Source: Cupriavidus taiwanensis LMG 19424 (GTDB lineage Bacteria > Pseudomonadota > Gammaproteobacteria > Burkholderiales > Burkholderiaceae). Taken from it: a stretch of DNA of 64,000 nucleotides. The notes below the pieces were generated by a model. That model had not been told where the DNA came from. It saw only the letters and a list, made by a program, of their open reading frames with translations, and did no database searches. The stretch covers positions 242,001 to 306,000 of the forward strand of contig NC_010530.1 of the NCBI RefSeq assembly GCF_000069785.1. The letters run 5' to 3'. The translations under genes were made by a program, and so were the position numbers. Shown here piece after piece: positions 8,972-18,418 of the stretch (its first letter is position 1; each line of letters starts with the position of its first letter).

Positions 8972-9514
8972 ATGTCGACCCAGCACGCCTTGTTGATCTC
9001 CCTGATCGAAAAGCCCTCGTCCGGCTACGACCTGGCGCGGCGCTTTGACCGCTCCATCGGTTATTTCTGGCATGCCACGCACCAGCAGATCTATCGCGAA
9101 CTGGGCCGCATGGCGGACAGCGGCTGGATTGCCGCCGATGACGACGCGGCGGAAGGCGAGGCGGGGGCCGACCGGCGCAACCGCAAGAAGGTTTACCGGG
9201 TATTGCCGGCGGGTCGGGACGAGCTGGCGCGCTGGGTGCTGGCGCCGGGAGCGGGCCTGGACCAGCGCGAGGAGATCCTGGTCAAGCTGCGCGCCGATGC
9301 GGTGATCGGCCCGCTTGGGCTGGGCGACGAGATGCGTCGGCTGATCGCGCTGCACCGCGCCCGCCTCGAGACCTACCTGGCCATCGAGCGGCGCGATTTC
9401 TCGGCGCCGGACATGGACCGCGCACAGCAACTGCGCTATGCGCTGCTGCAGCGCGGCATCCGCTTCGAGACCGACTGGGTGGCCTGGGGCGAAGCCCTGC
9501 TGCCGCTGCTGTAG
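8972..9514 (+). CDS. PadR-family transcriptional regulator
   Basis: A 180-residue regulator. The N-terminal PadR winged helix (LLISLIEKPSSGYDLARRFDRSIGYFWHATHQQIYRELGRMADSGWI) covers residues 5-55, and the wing carries the RKKVYRVLPAGRDELARW signature. The C-terminal helical half (about 95-180) matches the Vir_act_alpha_C dimerisation region of phenolic-acid-responsive PadR proteins. It converges on the nitronate monooxygenase gene. Its target and inducer are unknown, though PadR proteins commonly control detoxification genes nearby. Confidence 0.85.
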   Translation: MSTQHALLISLIEKPSSGYDLARRFDRSIGYFWHATHQQIYRELGRMADSGWIAADDDAAEGEAGADRRNRKKVYRVLPAGRDELARWVLAPGAGLDQREEILVKLRADAVIGPLGLGDEMRRLIALHRARLETYLAIERRDFSAPDMDRAQQLRYALLQRGIRFETDWVAWGEALLPLL

Positions 9515-9532
9515 CGGCAGCAGGCGGTCCGG

Positions 9533-10528
9533 TCAGGCCAGATCGACGGCCCGGGCGCCGGCCGGGCTGGCTTCGCCCAATCCCAGGCGGCGCCGCGCGA
9601 GCGCGTACTCTTCGGCAAAGCGGCGCACCAGTTCAGCCGCCGGCACCACGCGCTTGATCGCGCCGACGCCCTGGCCGGCGCCCCAGATGTCCTTCCACGC
9701 CTTCACGCTGGTCGAGCCGAAATTCATCTTCGACGGGTCCGATTCCGGCAGCGCGTTCGGGTCCAGCCCGGCGCGCTCGATGCTGCCGCGCAGGTAGTTG
9801 CCGTGCACGCCCGTGAACAGGTTGGAATAGACGATGTCGTTGGCATTGCTGTCGACGATCATCTGCTTGTAGCCTTCCTGTGCGTTGGCTTCCTGCGTGG
9901 CGATGAAGGCCGAGCCGATATAGGCCAGGTCGGCGCCCGCGGCCTGCGCGGCCAGGATGGCGTCGCCGCTGGAGATCGCGCCCGACAGCAGCAGCGGGCC
10001 GTCGAACCACTCGCGGATCTCGTGCAGCAGCGCGAACGGCGACAGCGTGCCGGCATGGCCGCCCGCACCGGCCGCCACCGCCACCAGGCCATCCGCGCCT
10101 TTTTCGATCGCCTTGCGTGCGAACGTATTGTTGATCACGTCATGCAGCACGATGCCGCCGTACGAGTGGACCGCGTCGTTCACTTCCGTGCGCGCCCCCA
10201 GCGACGTGATCACGATGGGCACCTTGTAGCGCACGCACAGTTCCAGGTCATGCTCGAGCCGGTCGTTGGACTTGTGCACGATCTGGTTGACCGCGAAGGG
10301 CGCCGACGGGCGCTCGGGGTGCTTCGCGTCGTGTTCGGCCAGCTCGGTGGTGATGCGGTCCAGCCATTCCTCCAGCTTGGGCGCCGGGCGCGCGTTCAGC
10401 GCGGGGAACGAGCCGACCACGCCGGCCTTGCACTGGGCGATGACCAGATCGGGGTTGGAGATGATGAACAGCGGCGAGCAGACCACCGGCAGCGAAAGCC
10501 GGTTCTGGAGCTGGACGGGAAGGGCCAT
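9533..10528 (-). CDS. Nitronate monooxygenase (2-nitropropane dioxygenase family)
   Basis: A 331-residue FMN-dependent TIM-barrel oxidase that detoxifies alkyl nitronates. The N-terminus (LPVVCSPLFIISNPDLVIAQCKAGVVGSFPALNAR) and the glycine-rich AGAGGHAGTLSPFALLHEIR segment, with the conserved catalytic-type histidine, are family hallmarks. The LAYIGSAFIATQEANAQEGYKQMIVDS stretch binds the FMN phosphate in relatives. It converges on the PadR gene (18 bases between stops) and is followed upstream by the SnoaL-like gene on the same strand with a 75-base gap. Confidence 0.85.
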   Translation of the reverse strand: MALPVQLQNRLSLPVVCSPLFIISNPDLVIAQCKAGVVGSFPALNARPAPKLEEWLDRITTELAEHDAKHPERPSAPFAVNQIVHKSNDRLEHDLELCVRYKVPIVITSLGARTEVNDAVHSYGGIVLHDVINNTFARKAIEKGADGLVAVAAGAGGHAGTLSPFALLHEIREWFDGPLLLSGAISSGDAILAAQAAGADLAYIGSAFIATQEANAQEGYKQMIVDSNANDIVYSNLFTGVHGNYLRGSIERAGLDPNALPESDPSKMNFGSTSVKAWKDIWGAGQGVGAIKRVVPAAELVRRFAEEYALARRRLGLGEASPAGARAVDLA

Positions 10529-10603
10529 GGGAAGTCTCCTGGGTAATTCCGGGTAATTCGGGGAAGCGAAACGGCAAACGACGATGCGCTGCCGGCGCGC
10601 GCG

Positions 10604-11035
10604 TCAGGCGGCGCCGGTCAGCACGTGTTTCTGGCTGGCCAGGCGCGCGGCCATGGCGGCGGCCAGCGCCTCCAGGCCGGAGCGCGGGCGCACCATGACC
10701 TCGAACTCGGCAATGCGGCCGGCGTCGTCGAAACGGATCATGTCGATGCCCTTGAGCGCCTTGCCGTCCACGGCAGCGCTGAATTCCAGCACGACGCTGT
10801 GGCCGTCTTCGCTGACAAAGCTGCGGTGATAGCGGAAGTCCTGGAACACCTGGTTCACCGTGGTCAGCACCAGCGCGATGGCGGCGCGGCCGGGATACGG
10901 CGTGTGCGCGACCGGGGAGCGGAACACCACGTCATCGGCGACGATGGCATCGAGTCCGGCCATGGACTGGGTGGCAATCATCTGGTGCCAGGCATCGAGC
11001 GAAGCCTGGGCGGCGGGGAGCAGGGCAGTGGTCAC
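10604..11035 (-). CDS. SnoaL-like / NTF2-fold protein
   Basis: A 143-residue NTF2-fold protein (helical start SLDAWHQMIATQSMAGLDAIVADDVVFRSPVAHTPYPGRAAIA, then beta strands YHRSFVSEDGHSVVLEFSAAVDGKALKGIDMIRFDDAGRIAEFEVMVRP). This is the SnoaL_2-type pattern found in small isomerases and hydrolases of unknown substrate. The start is a GTG at 11035 with AGGAG about nine bases upstream. An 18-bp operator-like palindrome lies about 50 bases upstream. It is likely co-transcribed with the nitronate monooxygenase gene downstream. Confidence 0.75.
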   Translation of the reverse strand: MTTALLPAAQASLDAWHQMIATQSMAGLDAIVADDVVFRSPVAHTPYPGRAAIALVLTTVNQVFQDFRYHRSFVSEDGHSVVLEFSAAVDGKALKGIDMIRFDDAGRIAEFEVMVRPRSGLEALAAAMAARLASQKHVLTGAA

Positions 11036-11083
11036 GGGGTCTCCTGGCGGGCGCTGTAGGGTACTGCGATCTCGTTCCGGTTT

Positions 11084-11101
11084 TATGCAACCAGTTGCAT
11101 A
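11084..11101. promoter_or_regulatory. Operator-like palindrome upstream of the SnoaL-like gene
   Basis: TATGCAAC-CA-GTTGCATA, perfect 8-base arms with a 2-base centre, 49-66 bases before the GTG start at 11035. Length and symmetry suit a dimeric MarR-, TetR- or HxlR-type repressor; which one cannot be said. Confidence 0.55.
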
Positions 11102-11238
11102 GTGGATTGAAAGGTAGCATGCCGCGTGGCCCGCTGCAAGTTCGGCACGCCGTCTGGCGGCGCGCAGTGACGCGTTGTCTACAATAGTCGGGTTCGTCCG
11201 CCGGCCGCCGGCCTGATGCGGGAAGAGCAGGAGAGTCC

Positions 11239-12261
11239 GTGACCACCAAGCCCAGCGCCGCCCAGCTAGAGCAGGCGGCCTTGTTCGATGCCGACCTGGC
11301 CGCCTGGCGCGACCACCCCGAGCGTGCGTTCGACGGCTGGCTGGCGCAGCATGGCTTTCGCCATGGCACCAGCGTGGTGTACCGCGCCATGTGGGGCAAG
11401 CTGCTGCGCTGGTCGGCCGAACGCGGCCTGCCGCCGCTGAGCTGGTCCGCCGAGCAGCTCGGCGAGTTCCTGGACGCGCAGCAGCTGCACAAGTCGCACC
11501 GCTATCGCTATGCGCGGCTGATCGAACGGGTCTTCCACCACCTGTCCCGCTTGCGCGAGGGCATGCACAACCCGGGCAGCCAGGCGGTGCGCGCCCATCT
11601 GGCCGAGGGCGAGAACGACCCCACGGCATTCCTGCTGCCCGGCGAGCGTGACCTGCTGGTGGCGCGCATCCTCGGCCCGGCCGGCGCGCCGGCCGGCGAT
11701 GCCGGCGCCGCGGCATCGCCCACGCAATGGAAGCGCGCGCGCGACGCGGCCCTGCTGGCCGTGCTGCTCGGCGGCGGCCTGAAGGTGGGCGAGGCCCGGA
11801 CGCTGCGCCTCGACGTGATCGCCGACGGCGCGCCCGGGCGGATGGCGCTGCGCATGGTGCGCGCCGACAACGGCCGGGCCTACACGGTGCCGCTGTTTCC
11901 GCTGGCGCATGCGCCGCTGCGGGCCTGGCTGGCACTGCGCGAGGCATCCGGCACGCTGGGCACCCTGGTGTTCCCCGCCATGCCGACGGGGCGGCCGATG
12001 CACGCGGCGTCGATCTACCGACGCGTGGAAATCCTGCTGGATGAAGCCGGGGTGCTTGCCGGGCGCAGCGAACGCGCGTCGCCGCAGACCTTGCGCAACA
12101 CCTGCGCGGCCATGCATTTCGAGGCCGGCACGGCCCCCGCCGAGGTGGCGCAATGCCTGGGCATGCGCGACCTGGAATCCGGGTGGCGGCTGCGGGCGGC
12201 GTACGAGGCGTGGCAGGCGCGGGCCGGCCTGCTGGCGCCGGCCGCCGCGGCGCCTGGCTGA
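11239..12261 (+). CDS. Tyrosine-recombinase-like protein with substituted catalytic residues
   Basis: A 340-residue protein built like XerC/XerD-type integrases: an N-terminal SAM-like core-binding half (about 40-110) and a C-terminal catalytic-fold half (about 130-335). The usual R-K-H-R-H-Y set is largely lost. The first arginine position reads K182 (GGLKVGEA), the HxxR motif reads QTLR (Q293, R296), and the LGH histidine is M319 (LGMRD). Y332 may occupy the nucleophile position. It starts with GTG after AGGAGAG. No attachment site or mobile cargo is adjacent. It may be a DNA-binding derivative rather than an active recombinase. Confidence 0.7.
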   Translation: MTTKPSAAQLEQAALFDADLAAWRDHPERAFDGWLAQHGFRHGTSVVYRAMWGKLLRWSAERGLPPLSWSAEQLGEFLDAQQLHKSHRYRYARLIERVFHHLSRLREGMHNPGSQAVRAHLAEGENDPTAFLLPGERDLLVARILGPAGAPAGDAGAAASPTQWKRARDAALLAVLLGGGLKVGEARTLRLDVIADGAPGRMALRMVRADNGRAYTVPLFPLAHAPLRAWLALREASGTLGTLVFPAMPTGRPMHAASIYRRVEILLDEAGVLAGRSERASPQTLRNTCAAMHFEAGTAPAEVAQCLGMRDLESGWRLRAAYEAWQARAGLLAPAAAAPG

Positions 12262-12406
12262 TGCGGCGCTCGGCGCGCGGCCAGGCCGCCATGGCACTTG
12301 GTGGATAATAGGCAGCTTGCCGCGTCGGGAGCCGCGTCCGTGTTATTTGTCGCGCACACGTGCCGGCGCCCGCCGCAAACGCTTAACCGAATCCATCCCA
12401 TCCCTC

Positions 12407-13426
12407 ATGCCTGAAACCCTGCTGCTGACCGGTGCTACCGGCTATATCGCCTCGCATACCTGGGTTGCGCTGCTCAATGCCGGCTACCACGTGATCGGCC
12501 TGGATAATCTGTGCAACAGCAGCCCGGCCGTGATCGAGCGGCTTGCCACCATTACCGGCCAGTCCCCGCATTTCGTACAGGGCGACGTGCGCGACCGCGC
12601 GCTGCTGGACCGGCTCTTTGCCGAACACCGCATCAGTGCGGTGATTCATTTTGCCGCGCTCAAGGCCGTGGGCGAATCGGTCAGCCAGCCGCTGGCCTAT
12701 TACAGCAACAACCTCGACGGCCTGCTGACAGTCTGTGCCGCAATGGGCGCGGCCGGGGTGAAACAACTGGTGTTCAGTTCCTCGGCAACGGTTTATGGCA
12801 ATCCCCACGCCGTGCCGATCCTGGAGGATTTCCCGCTGTCGGCCACCAACCCCTATGGCCAGACCAAGCTGATGGGGGAGCAAATCCTGCGCGACCTCGA
12901 AAAATCGGATCCGGCATGGCGCATTGCCTACCTGCGTTATTTCAATCCGGTGGGCGCGCATGAAAGCGGCCTGATCGGCGAAGATCCGCGCGGGATTCCC
13001 AACAACCTGATGCCCTATGTGGCGCAGGTAGCGGCCGGACGCCGCGACCAGCTGATGGTATTCGGTGGCGATTACCCGACCGTGGACGGTACCGGCGTGC
13101 GTGACTATATCCACGTCTGCGACCTGGCCGATGGCCACCTGGCGGCGCTCAATTATCTGCGCCAGCAGGGCCGCGGCATGACCGTGAACCTGGGCACGGG
13201 GCGCGGCTACAGCGTGCTGGAGGTGGTACAGGCCTACCAGCGCGCCAGCGGCAGGCCGGTGCCGTACCAGATCGTGGACCGGCGCCCCGGCGATATCGCC
13301 GCCTGCTACGCCGACCCGGCGCTGGCCCATCAGCTGCTGGGCTGGCGCGCGCAGCATGACCTCGACCGCATGTGCCAGGACTCGTGGCGCTGGCAGTCGA
13401 TGAACCCGCACGGGTTCGACGCCTGA
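12407..13426 (+). CDS. galE: UDP-glucose 4-epimerase
   Basis: A 339-residue short-chain dehydrogenase/reductase epimerase that interconverts UDP-glucose and UDP-galactose for cell-surface sugars. The NAD-binding motif reads GATGYIASH (residues 8-16), followed by the GLDNLCNSSP segment. The catalytic Ser region is FSSSATVYG and the YxxxK pair lies in YGQTK. The C-terminal sugar-nucleotide region (VRDYIHVCDLADGHLAAL, LGTGRGYSVLEVV) is intact. Full length for the family. It is transcribed alone and ends at a strong bidirectional terminator. Confidence 0.92.
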   Translation: MPETLLLTGATGYIASHTWVALLNAGYHVIGLDNLCNSSPAVIERLATITGQSPHFVQGDVRDRALLDRLFAEHRISAVIHFAALKAVGESVSQPLAYYSNNLDGLLTVCAAMGAAGVKQLVFSSSATVYGNPHAVPILEDFPLSATNPYGQTKLMGEQILRDLEKSDPAWRIAYLRYFNPVGAHESGLIGEDPRGIPNNLMPYVAQVAAGRRDQLMVFGGDYPTVDGTGVRDYIHVCDLADGHLAALNYLRQQGRGMTVNLGTGRGYSVLEVVQAYQRASGRPVPYQIVDRRPGDIAACYADPALAHQLLGWRAQHDLDRMCQDSWRWQSMNPHGFDA

Positions 13427-13461
13427 CGACCCGGCCCGGCTTCCGGGCCGGCCAAAACAAA

Positions 13462-13487
13462 AACGCCACGGATGCTTCCGTGGCGTT
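13462..13487. terminator. Bidirectional terminator between galE and the H-NS gene
   Basis: Stem AACGCCACGGA/TCCGTGGCGTT with a 4-base loop, flanked by A-run and T-run, so it works on both strands for the convergent genes. A GC-only hairpin (13431-13451) directly follows the galE stop. Confidence 0.85.
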
Positions 13488-13511
13488 TTGCCGTCTGCCG
13501 GATCGCGCGCT

Positions 13512-13820
13512 TCAGCGGATCAGGAAGTCCTCGACCGATTTGCCCTGGGCCAGGGCCTGGGTCAGCCAGCCCGGACGCTTGCCGCGGCCGGTCCAGGTAT
13601 TGCCGGCGCTGTCGCGATAACGGACCGGCACCTTGCGGTTGGCCGCCTTCTTGCCGGCCGGGGCCTTCGCGCCAAAACCCAGGTCTTCCGCGGTCAGGCC
13701 ATATTGCTCGATTTTCTCGCGAATATCCGCGATCACCGCGGATTGTTCGCGTGCCTTGATTTCCTCGGCCTGCTTCTGCAGTTCGCTGATTTTCTGAACG
13801 ATTTCCTGATACGTCGCCAT
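13512..13820 (-). CDS. H-NS histone-like DNA-binding protein
   Basis: A 102-residue nucleoid protein of the betaproteobacterial H-NS type. The N-terminal coiled-coil oligomerisation segment is residues 1-45 (MATYQEIVQKISELQKQAEEIK). The C-terminal DNA-binding domain has the core TGRGKRPGWL (about residues 76-85), equivalent to the TWSGRGRRP motif. It silences AT-rich and foreign DNA and often affects flagellar genes. The start at 13820 gives the family-standard length; the frame stays open further upstream but has no family match there. Confidence 0.9.
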   Translation of the reverse strand: MATYQEIVQKISELQKQAEEIKAREQSAVIADIREKIEQYGLTAEDLGFGAKAPAGKKAANRKVPVRYRDSAGNTWTGRGKRPGWLTQALAQGKSVEDFLIR

Positions 13821-14362
13821 TGCGTCCTCGGTTTCCGGTGATTGAATTGCGCTGGGTGCGCCTGGGGGCGGGAAAATGCTGAAAACAATTATAACGGGCC
13901 GGCTGCATGCTGCAAATCCCGGCCGCGTTATCACCGGGGGTTTTTGCGAAAATTCTTGGCGCCGATAATTGTGTGAACTTTCGGTGTCAGGTGCAGTCTC
14001 CGCGGATTTTGGCGGGGACGGGGCATGGCAGTGGTGGAAAGCGGGAGGAAATGGCAACGGTATTCGCCAGCCATCCGACCGCTCTGTCGGCGGTGGTGCG
14101 GATACCAGCTCCGCCATTAATCCGCCCGCATTTACGGACAGCACCGCGGCGGGGTTTCCCTGCTGGCTGCCGTCGCCAGGACGCACGTGGCGCATATCCG
14201 ACATGACGTTTATCGCCAATCTATAAAACCGGGCTGGCCGGGCAGCGACTCAAGGATGAGGGGGGCGCGCCGTTATCCGGGCAGGGCGGATCAATGCGGT
14301 AACGATCCTGCCGGACCGGGGCAAGGGGTGTGTCCCGCGGATTGCCAGTGTCTTCATTCATC
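13821..14362. other. Intergenic region between H-NS and chemoreceptor genes
   Basis: About 540 bases between divergent genes with no convincing gene. A GCCGATAA octamer at 13961-13968 matches the sigma-28 minus-10 consensus on the plus strand, but no TAAA lies 15 bases upstream. It is a weak candidate for a flagellar late promoter about 390 bases before the receptor start. Confidence 0.35.
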
Positions 14363-16174
14363 ATGTCCTTCCACAACAATATTCAGATCAAGACCCTGCT
14401 ACGGGGCGCCATGGGAATCCTGTCGCTGCTGCTGTTGCTGGTCGGCGGGGGCGGCCTGTACGGCATCTCGCAGAGCAACGACGCGCTCAAGGAAACCTAT
14501 GCCAACCAGCTTGGCTCCACCGTCGCGCTCAGCGATGCGATGCTGGCCACCACGCGCATGCGCCTGGCGCTGGACCGCAACGTGATGCAGGGCGAGCAGG
14601 ACGACCCCAAGGTCAACGTGGATCGTTCCCGCGTGTTCGTTGAGGCGTCGGACGCGGCATGGAAACGGTATATGAGCCTGCCGCAGAATGCCGAGGAAAA
14701 GGCGCTGGCGGCGGAACTGGGCAAGCAGCGCCAGGCCTTCATGGAGCAGGGTGTGCTGCCGCTGCAGGCGGCCTCGCTGGCGGGCAACCAGGAAGAGGCG
14801 GTGCGCCTGGCGAAGAAGGTGCTGCCTGACCTGCAGCGCAGCATGTCGAGCGCGCACGAAAAGCTGCAGAAATTCCAGATGGCGGCCGGCGAAGCCAATT
14901 TCGCCGCGGCGCAGGCCGGCTTTGCGCGCATCCGCATGCTGTCGGTGGTCATGATCGTGCTGGGCCTGGCGGTGGCCGCGCTGTGCACGGTCACGCTGAA
15001 CCGCGCCATCGTCGCGCCGGTGCAGGAGGCGCTGGCGGTGTTCGAGCGCATCGCCCGCGGCGACCTGACCGCGCGCATCACCAGCATCTCGAAGAACGAG
15101 ATCGGGCGCATGATGCAGGCCCTGGCCGCGATGCAGTCGAGCCTGTCGGGCATCGTCGCTGAAGTGCGCGGCGGGGCCGATTCGATGGCGTCGGCCACGC
15201 AGCAGATTTCCACCGGCAACCTGGACCTGTCGCAGCGCACCGAGGAACAGGCCTCGTCGCTGGAAGAAACCGCCGCGAGCATGGAGGAGCTGACCACGGT
15301 GGTGCGCCAGAACGCCGACAATGCGCGCCAGGCCGGCGTGCTGGCGAGCGAGGCCTCGCAGATCGCGCTCAAGGGCGGCGAGGTGGTGGGCCGCGTGGTC
15401 GATACCATGAACGAGATCAACGGCGCCTCGCGCAAGGTGGTGGAAATCATCAGCGTGATCGAGGGCATCGCCTTCCAGACCAACATCCTGGCGCTCAATG
15501 CCGCGGTGGAAGCCGCACGCGCCGGCGAGCAGGGGCGCGGTTTCGCCGTGGTGGCGGGCGAGGTGCGCAGCCTGGCGCAGCGCTCGGCCTCGGCCGCCAA
15601 GGAAATCGAGGCGCTGATCAGCGAGTCGGGCCAGCGCGTGGAAAGCGGCACCCGGCTGGTCGCCGAAGCCGGCCAGACCATGGGCGAGATCGTGCAGGCG
15701 GTGCGCCGGGTCACGGACATCATGAACGAGATCGGCGCCGCGTCGCAGGAGCAGACCAGCGGCATCGAGCAGGTCAGCCAGGCCGTGGCCCAGATGGACC
15801 AGGTCACGCAGCAGAACGCCGCGCTGGTCGAAGAGGCCGCCGCGGCTGCCGGTGCGCTGGAAGAGCAGGCGCAGAAGCTGAAGAGCGTGGTGTCGGTATT
15901 CACGGTCGGCACGGACGCGGCGCCGGCGATGGCAGCAAATGCCGCGGCAAAGCCTGCGGCGAAATCGGTGGCATCCCCGGCGCCGGCTACGCTGGCCGTC
16001 GCCGCGTCCAGCCGCACCGCGCGCACCACGGCGGTGCGTAACGTGCCAGGCGCCGCCTCCCACCGGGCTGCCGGCGCGCCCGAAGCCAGGCCGGCAAGCA
16101 CGTCGGCAACCCGGCCCGCGGCACGGCCGGCCCTCGCCGCGACCGGCAGCGACGATGACTGGAGCGCGTTCTGA
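14363..16174 (+). CDS. Methyl-accepting chemotaxis protein with C-terminal DWSAF tether
   Basis: A 603-residue chemoreceptor. TM1 is about residues 14-35, the periplasmic four-helix-bundle sensor about 36-190, TM2 about 192-212, then HAMP ([26 protein letters not shown]) and the long signalling hairpin with the tip [36 protein letters not shown]. The last residues DDDWSAF follow an Ala/Pro-rich linker and resemble the NWETF-type pentapeptide that docks CheR and CheB. GTG codons at 14330 and 14348 are alternative starts; the ATG at 14363 matches the usual N-terminus of the family. The ligand is unknown. Confidence 0.9.
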   Translation: MSFHNNIQIKTLLRGAMGILSLLLLLVGGGGLYGISQSNDALKETYANQLGSTVALSDAMLATTRMRLALDRNVMQGEQDDPKVNVDRSRVFVEASDAAWKRYMSLPQNAEEKALAAELGKQRQAFMEQGVLPLQAASLAGNQEEAVRLAKKVLPDLQRSMSSAHEKLQKFQMAAGEANFAAAQAGFARIRMLSVVMIVLGLAVAALCTVTLNRAIVAPVQEALAVFERIARGDLTARITSISKNEIGRMMQALAAMQSSLSGIVAEVRGGADSMASATQQISTGNLDLSQRTEEQASSLEETAASMEELTTVVRQNADNARQAGVLASEASQIALKGGEVVGRVVDTMNEINGASRKVVEIISVIEGIAFQTNILALNAAVEAARAGEQGRGFAVVAGEVRSLAQRSASAAKEIEALISESGQRVESGTRLVAEAGQTMGEIVQAVRRVTDIMNEIGAASQEQTSGIEQVSQAVAQMDQVTQQNAALVEEAAAAAGALEEQAQKLKSVVSVFTVGTDAAPAMAANAAAKPAAKSVASPAPATLAVAASSRTARTTAVRNVPGAASHRAAGAPEARPASTSATRPAARPALAATGSDDDWSAF

Positions 16175-16287
16175 CCCTGCGTTCGTGTCATTGCCTTGTT
16201 CCCATGGCGACTGCAAGATGACATGATGCGGGGTTTGCCCCGCGTCCTGACCGTCTTCGCGCATTTTCTTCATCATCGCGCAGCCCA

Positions 16288-18261
16288 ATGATTGCCCTGA
16301 GTTCCGTCCTGTTGCTGCTGGCCGCCCTGCTGGGCGTTGCCGCCGCCCTCGGCATTCGCGCCGGGCGCGCGGACCAGCGGGCCGGCAGCCGGTCGCTGCG
16401 CGTACTGACGTGGTCGGCGGCGCTGCTGTCGCAATTGAGCATCGGCATGCCGGTGCTGGTGGTGGGCTTGTCAGGCAGCGTGCCGGCCGTCAACGACACC
16501 GCGCAGCTGGCGGCCAGCTTTGCCGCCGCGGCGGCGGCCACCACGGCGGTCAAGTTGCTGGTGCAGTGGCTGCGCCAGGGCGCGCGCCTGTGGCGCGGCG
16601 CGGCGCTGATGGCGGTGGTGGCCGGGGCCGGTCTGGTCGCAGCCGCCGGCACGCACCTGGGCCGCTCGTGCGGCGCCGGCACCGTGACCGCGCGCGATTG
16701 CCTCGACGCCGCCGGACTGCCGCACCCGGCCTGGCTGGCGGGCGGGCTGACGGCGCTGTGCGCGCTGCTGTTCGCCGTCCACCGGGCGCAGTCGCGCGGC
16801 TGGCTGCCGGCGCCGGCACGCGCCGACGCCGCCCTGGCCGACGAACTTGCCGATGACTTGCCGGTGCTGCATCGCGGCGCCGAGCCGCGGCTGGCTCGGC
16901 GCGGCGCCCGCATCCCCGGGCGCCCGGGCCGGCTGACCGTGCGTGCAGCCGCGCGCGGCCACGACACGGTGGGCGAATACAGCGTGGCGACGGTGATGCC
17001 GGACCGCGTGGCCTTCGGCCGCTGGCTGGACCAGGCCATCAGCCAGGCCCGGCTGGCCGAGACCGGCTGCGCCGTGCTGCTGATCCATATTGCCGATTAC
17101 CGCGAAGTCGACGAGGTCTTCGAAGTCCGCGCCGACGACATCCTGGCGCAGGACGCCGGCGCGCTGGCGCAGGCCGTGCTGGAGCCGCACGACTTCCTGG
17201 CTCGGCTGGCGCGCGACGAATTTGCCGTGGGCGTGCCCGAACTGGTCCACCATGGCCGCGCGCAGGAGCTGGGTTCGCGCATGCTCGGCTCGCTGGCGGA
17301 GTTCATCGCCGCGCGCGGGCTGCAGATGCAGATCGGCGTGAACATCGGCATCGCCATCTATCCGCGCGACGCGCAGACCTCCGAGCAGCTGATGCAGGCG
17401 GCCCGCGTCAGCCTGGCCGAAGCGCGCCAGAGCGGCTCGAACCAGGTGCGCCTGTTCAACAGCGCCGCCGGCGAGCGCGCGCGCCGCACCCGCGTGATCC
17501 GGCGCGACCTGTGGGTGGCGATCCAGGACGATACGCTGTCGCTGCAGTTCCAGCCTAAGTACGACGCGCGCCGCCGCACCGTGGTCGGCGCCGAGGCCCT
17601 CTGCCGCTGGCGCCATCCCGCGCTGGGCCAGGTCAGCCCGGCGGAGTTCATCGCCGTGGCCGAGCAGTCGGGCCAGATCGACAAGCTCGACGACTGGGTC
17701 CTGACCAGCGTCTGCCGCCAGGTGCGCCAGTGGCGCGACGCCGGCGTGCCGACGGTGCCGGTGGCGATCAATGTCTCGGGGCTGCGCTTTGCCAGCCGCA
17801 ATTTCCCGCAATACCTGCTGGAGCAGATCCACCAGCACGACATCCCGCCGTCGGCGATCACGCTGGAAATCACCGAGACCGCGGCGATGAAGGACATCGG
17901 CAAGTCGCTGGAAACGCTGGCCGAGCTGCAGTCGCTGGGCATCCAGGTGGCGCTGGACGACTTCGGCAGCGGCTATTCCAGCCTGGGCTATCTCAAGCGG
18001 CTGCGCGTGGGCACGCTCAAGATCGACCGCACGCTGATCGGGGGCCTCGATACCGATGCGCAGGGCCGCGCCATCGTCGGCTCGATGGTGGCGCTGGCGC
18101 ACGAGCTGCGCATGAAGGTGGTGGCCGAAGGGGTGGAGTCGGCCTCGCAGCTGGACATCCTCAACGAGATGGGTTGCGACGAGGTGCAGGGCTACCTGCT
18201 GTCGCTGCCGCTGGACGCCGCCGGCTTCGGCGAGGCCCTGCGCGCGCAGTCCGCGGCCTGA
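16288..18261 (+). CDS. Membrane EAL-domain c-di-GMP phosphodiesterase with degenerate GGDEF
   Basis: A 657-residue protein. The N-terminal 175 residues hold several hydrophobic helices. About 225-400 is a GGDEF-fold domain whose signature reads LARDEF (about 307-312), so it should not make c-di-GMP. The EAL domain spans about 410-650 and keeps E436-A437-L438, the INVSG, LEITET, D557-D558 (DDFGSGYSSLGYLKRL), LKID and EGVE motifs needed for hydrolysis. It is therefore a predicted c-di-GMP phosphodiesterase, likely to favour motility, which suits its place among chemotaxis genes. Confidence 0.88.
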   Translation: MIALSSVLLLLAALLGVAAALGIRAGRADQRAGSRSLRVLTWSAALLSQLSIGMPVLVVGLSGSVPAVNDTAQLAASFAAAAAATTAVKLLVQWLRQGARLWRGAALMAVVAGAGLVAAAGTHLGRSCGAGTVTARDCLDAAGLPHPAWLAGGLTALCALLFAVHRAQSRGWLPAPARADAALADELADDLPVLHRGAEPRLARRGARIPGRPGRLTVRAAARGHDTVGEYSVATVMPDRVAFGRWLDQAISQARLAETGCAVLLIHIADYREVDEVFEVRADDILAQDAGALAQAVLEPHDFLARLARDEFAVGVPELVHHGRAQELGSRMLGSLAEFIAARGLQMQIGVNIGIAIYPRDAQTSEQLMQAARVSLAEARQSGSNQVRLFNSAAGERARRTRVIRRDLWVAIQDDTLSLQFQPKYDARRRTVVGAEALCRWRHPALGQVSPAEFIAVAEQSGQIDKLDDWVLTSVCRQVRQWRDAGVPTVPVAINVSGLRFASRNFPQYLLEQIHQHDIPPSAITLEITETAAMKDIGKSLETLAELQSLGIQVALDDFGSGYSSLGYLKRLRVGTLKIDRTLIGGLDTDAQGRAIVGSMVALAHELRMKVVAEGVESASQLDILNEMGCDEVQGYLLSLPLDAAGFGEALRAQSAA

Positions 18262-18418
18262 CGCCTAAAGCCGGGCCGCCGCGCCGCCGATAACCGGTCT
18301 GGCAGGCTGGCCCGCGTGGGGCCCGGCCCTGTGCCGGCCCGTCCGTCGCCGGCCGCGTGGCCCATGCCATCGATCTTCCTGGCGGACCCAACCCGTTCCT
18401 GCACCTCCGGAGGCGCCC

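Noticed and set aside
11239..12261. Active integrase marking a genomic island or integron
   Set aside because: Catalytic residues are mostly replaced, no attachment-like direct repeat or cassette lies beside it, and neighbours are ordinary backbone genes.
12383..13411. 342-residue minus-strand frame opposite galE
   Set aside because: Shadow of galE; no recognised domain.
13961..13968. GCCGATAA as a sigma-28 promoter for the first chemoreceptor
   Set aside because: The minus-10 matches but no TAAA stands 15 bases upstream and the distance to the start is about 390 bases; not listed as a promoter.
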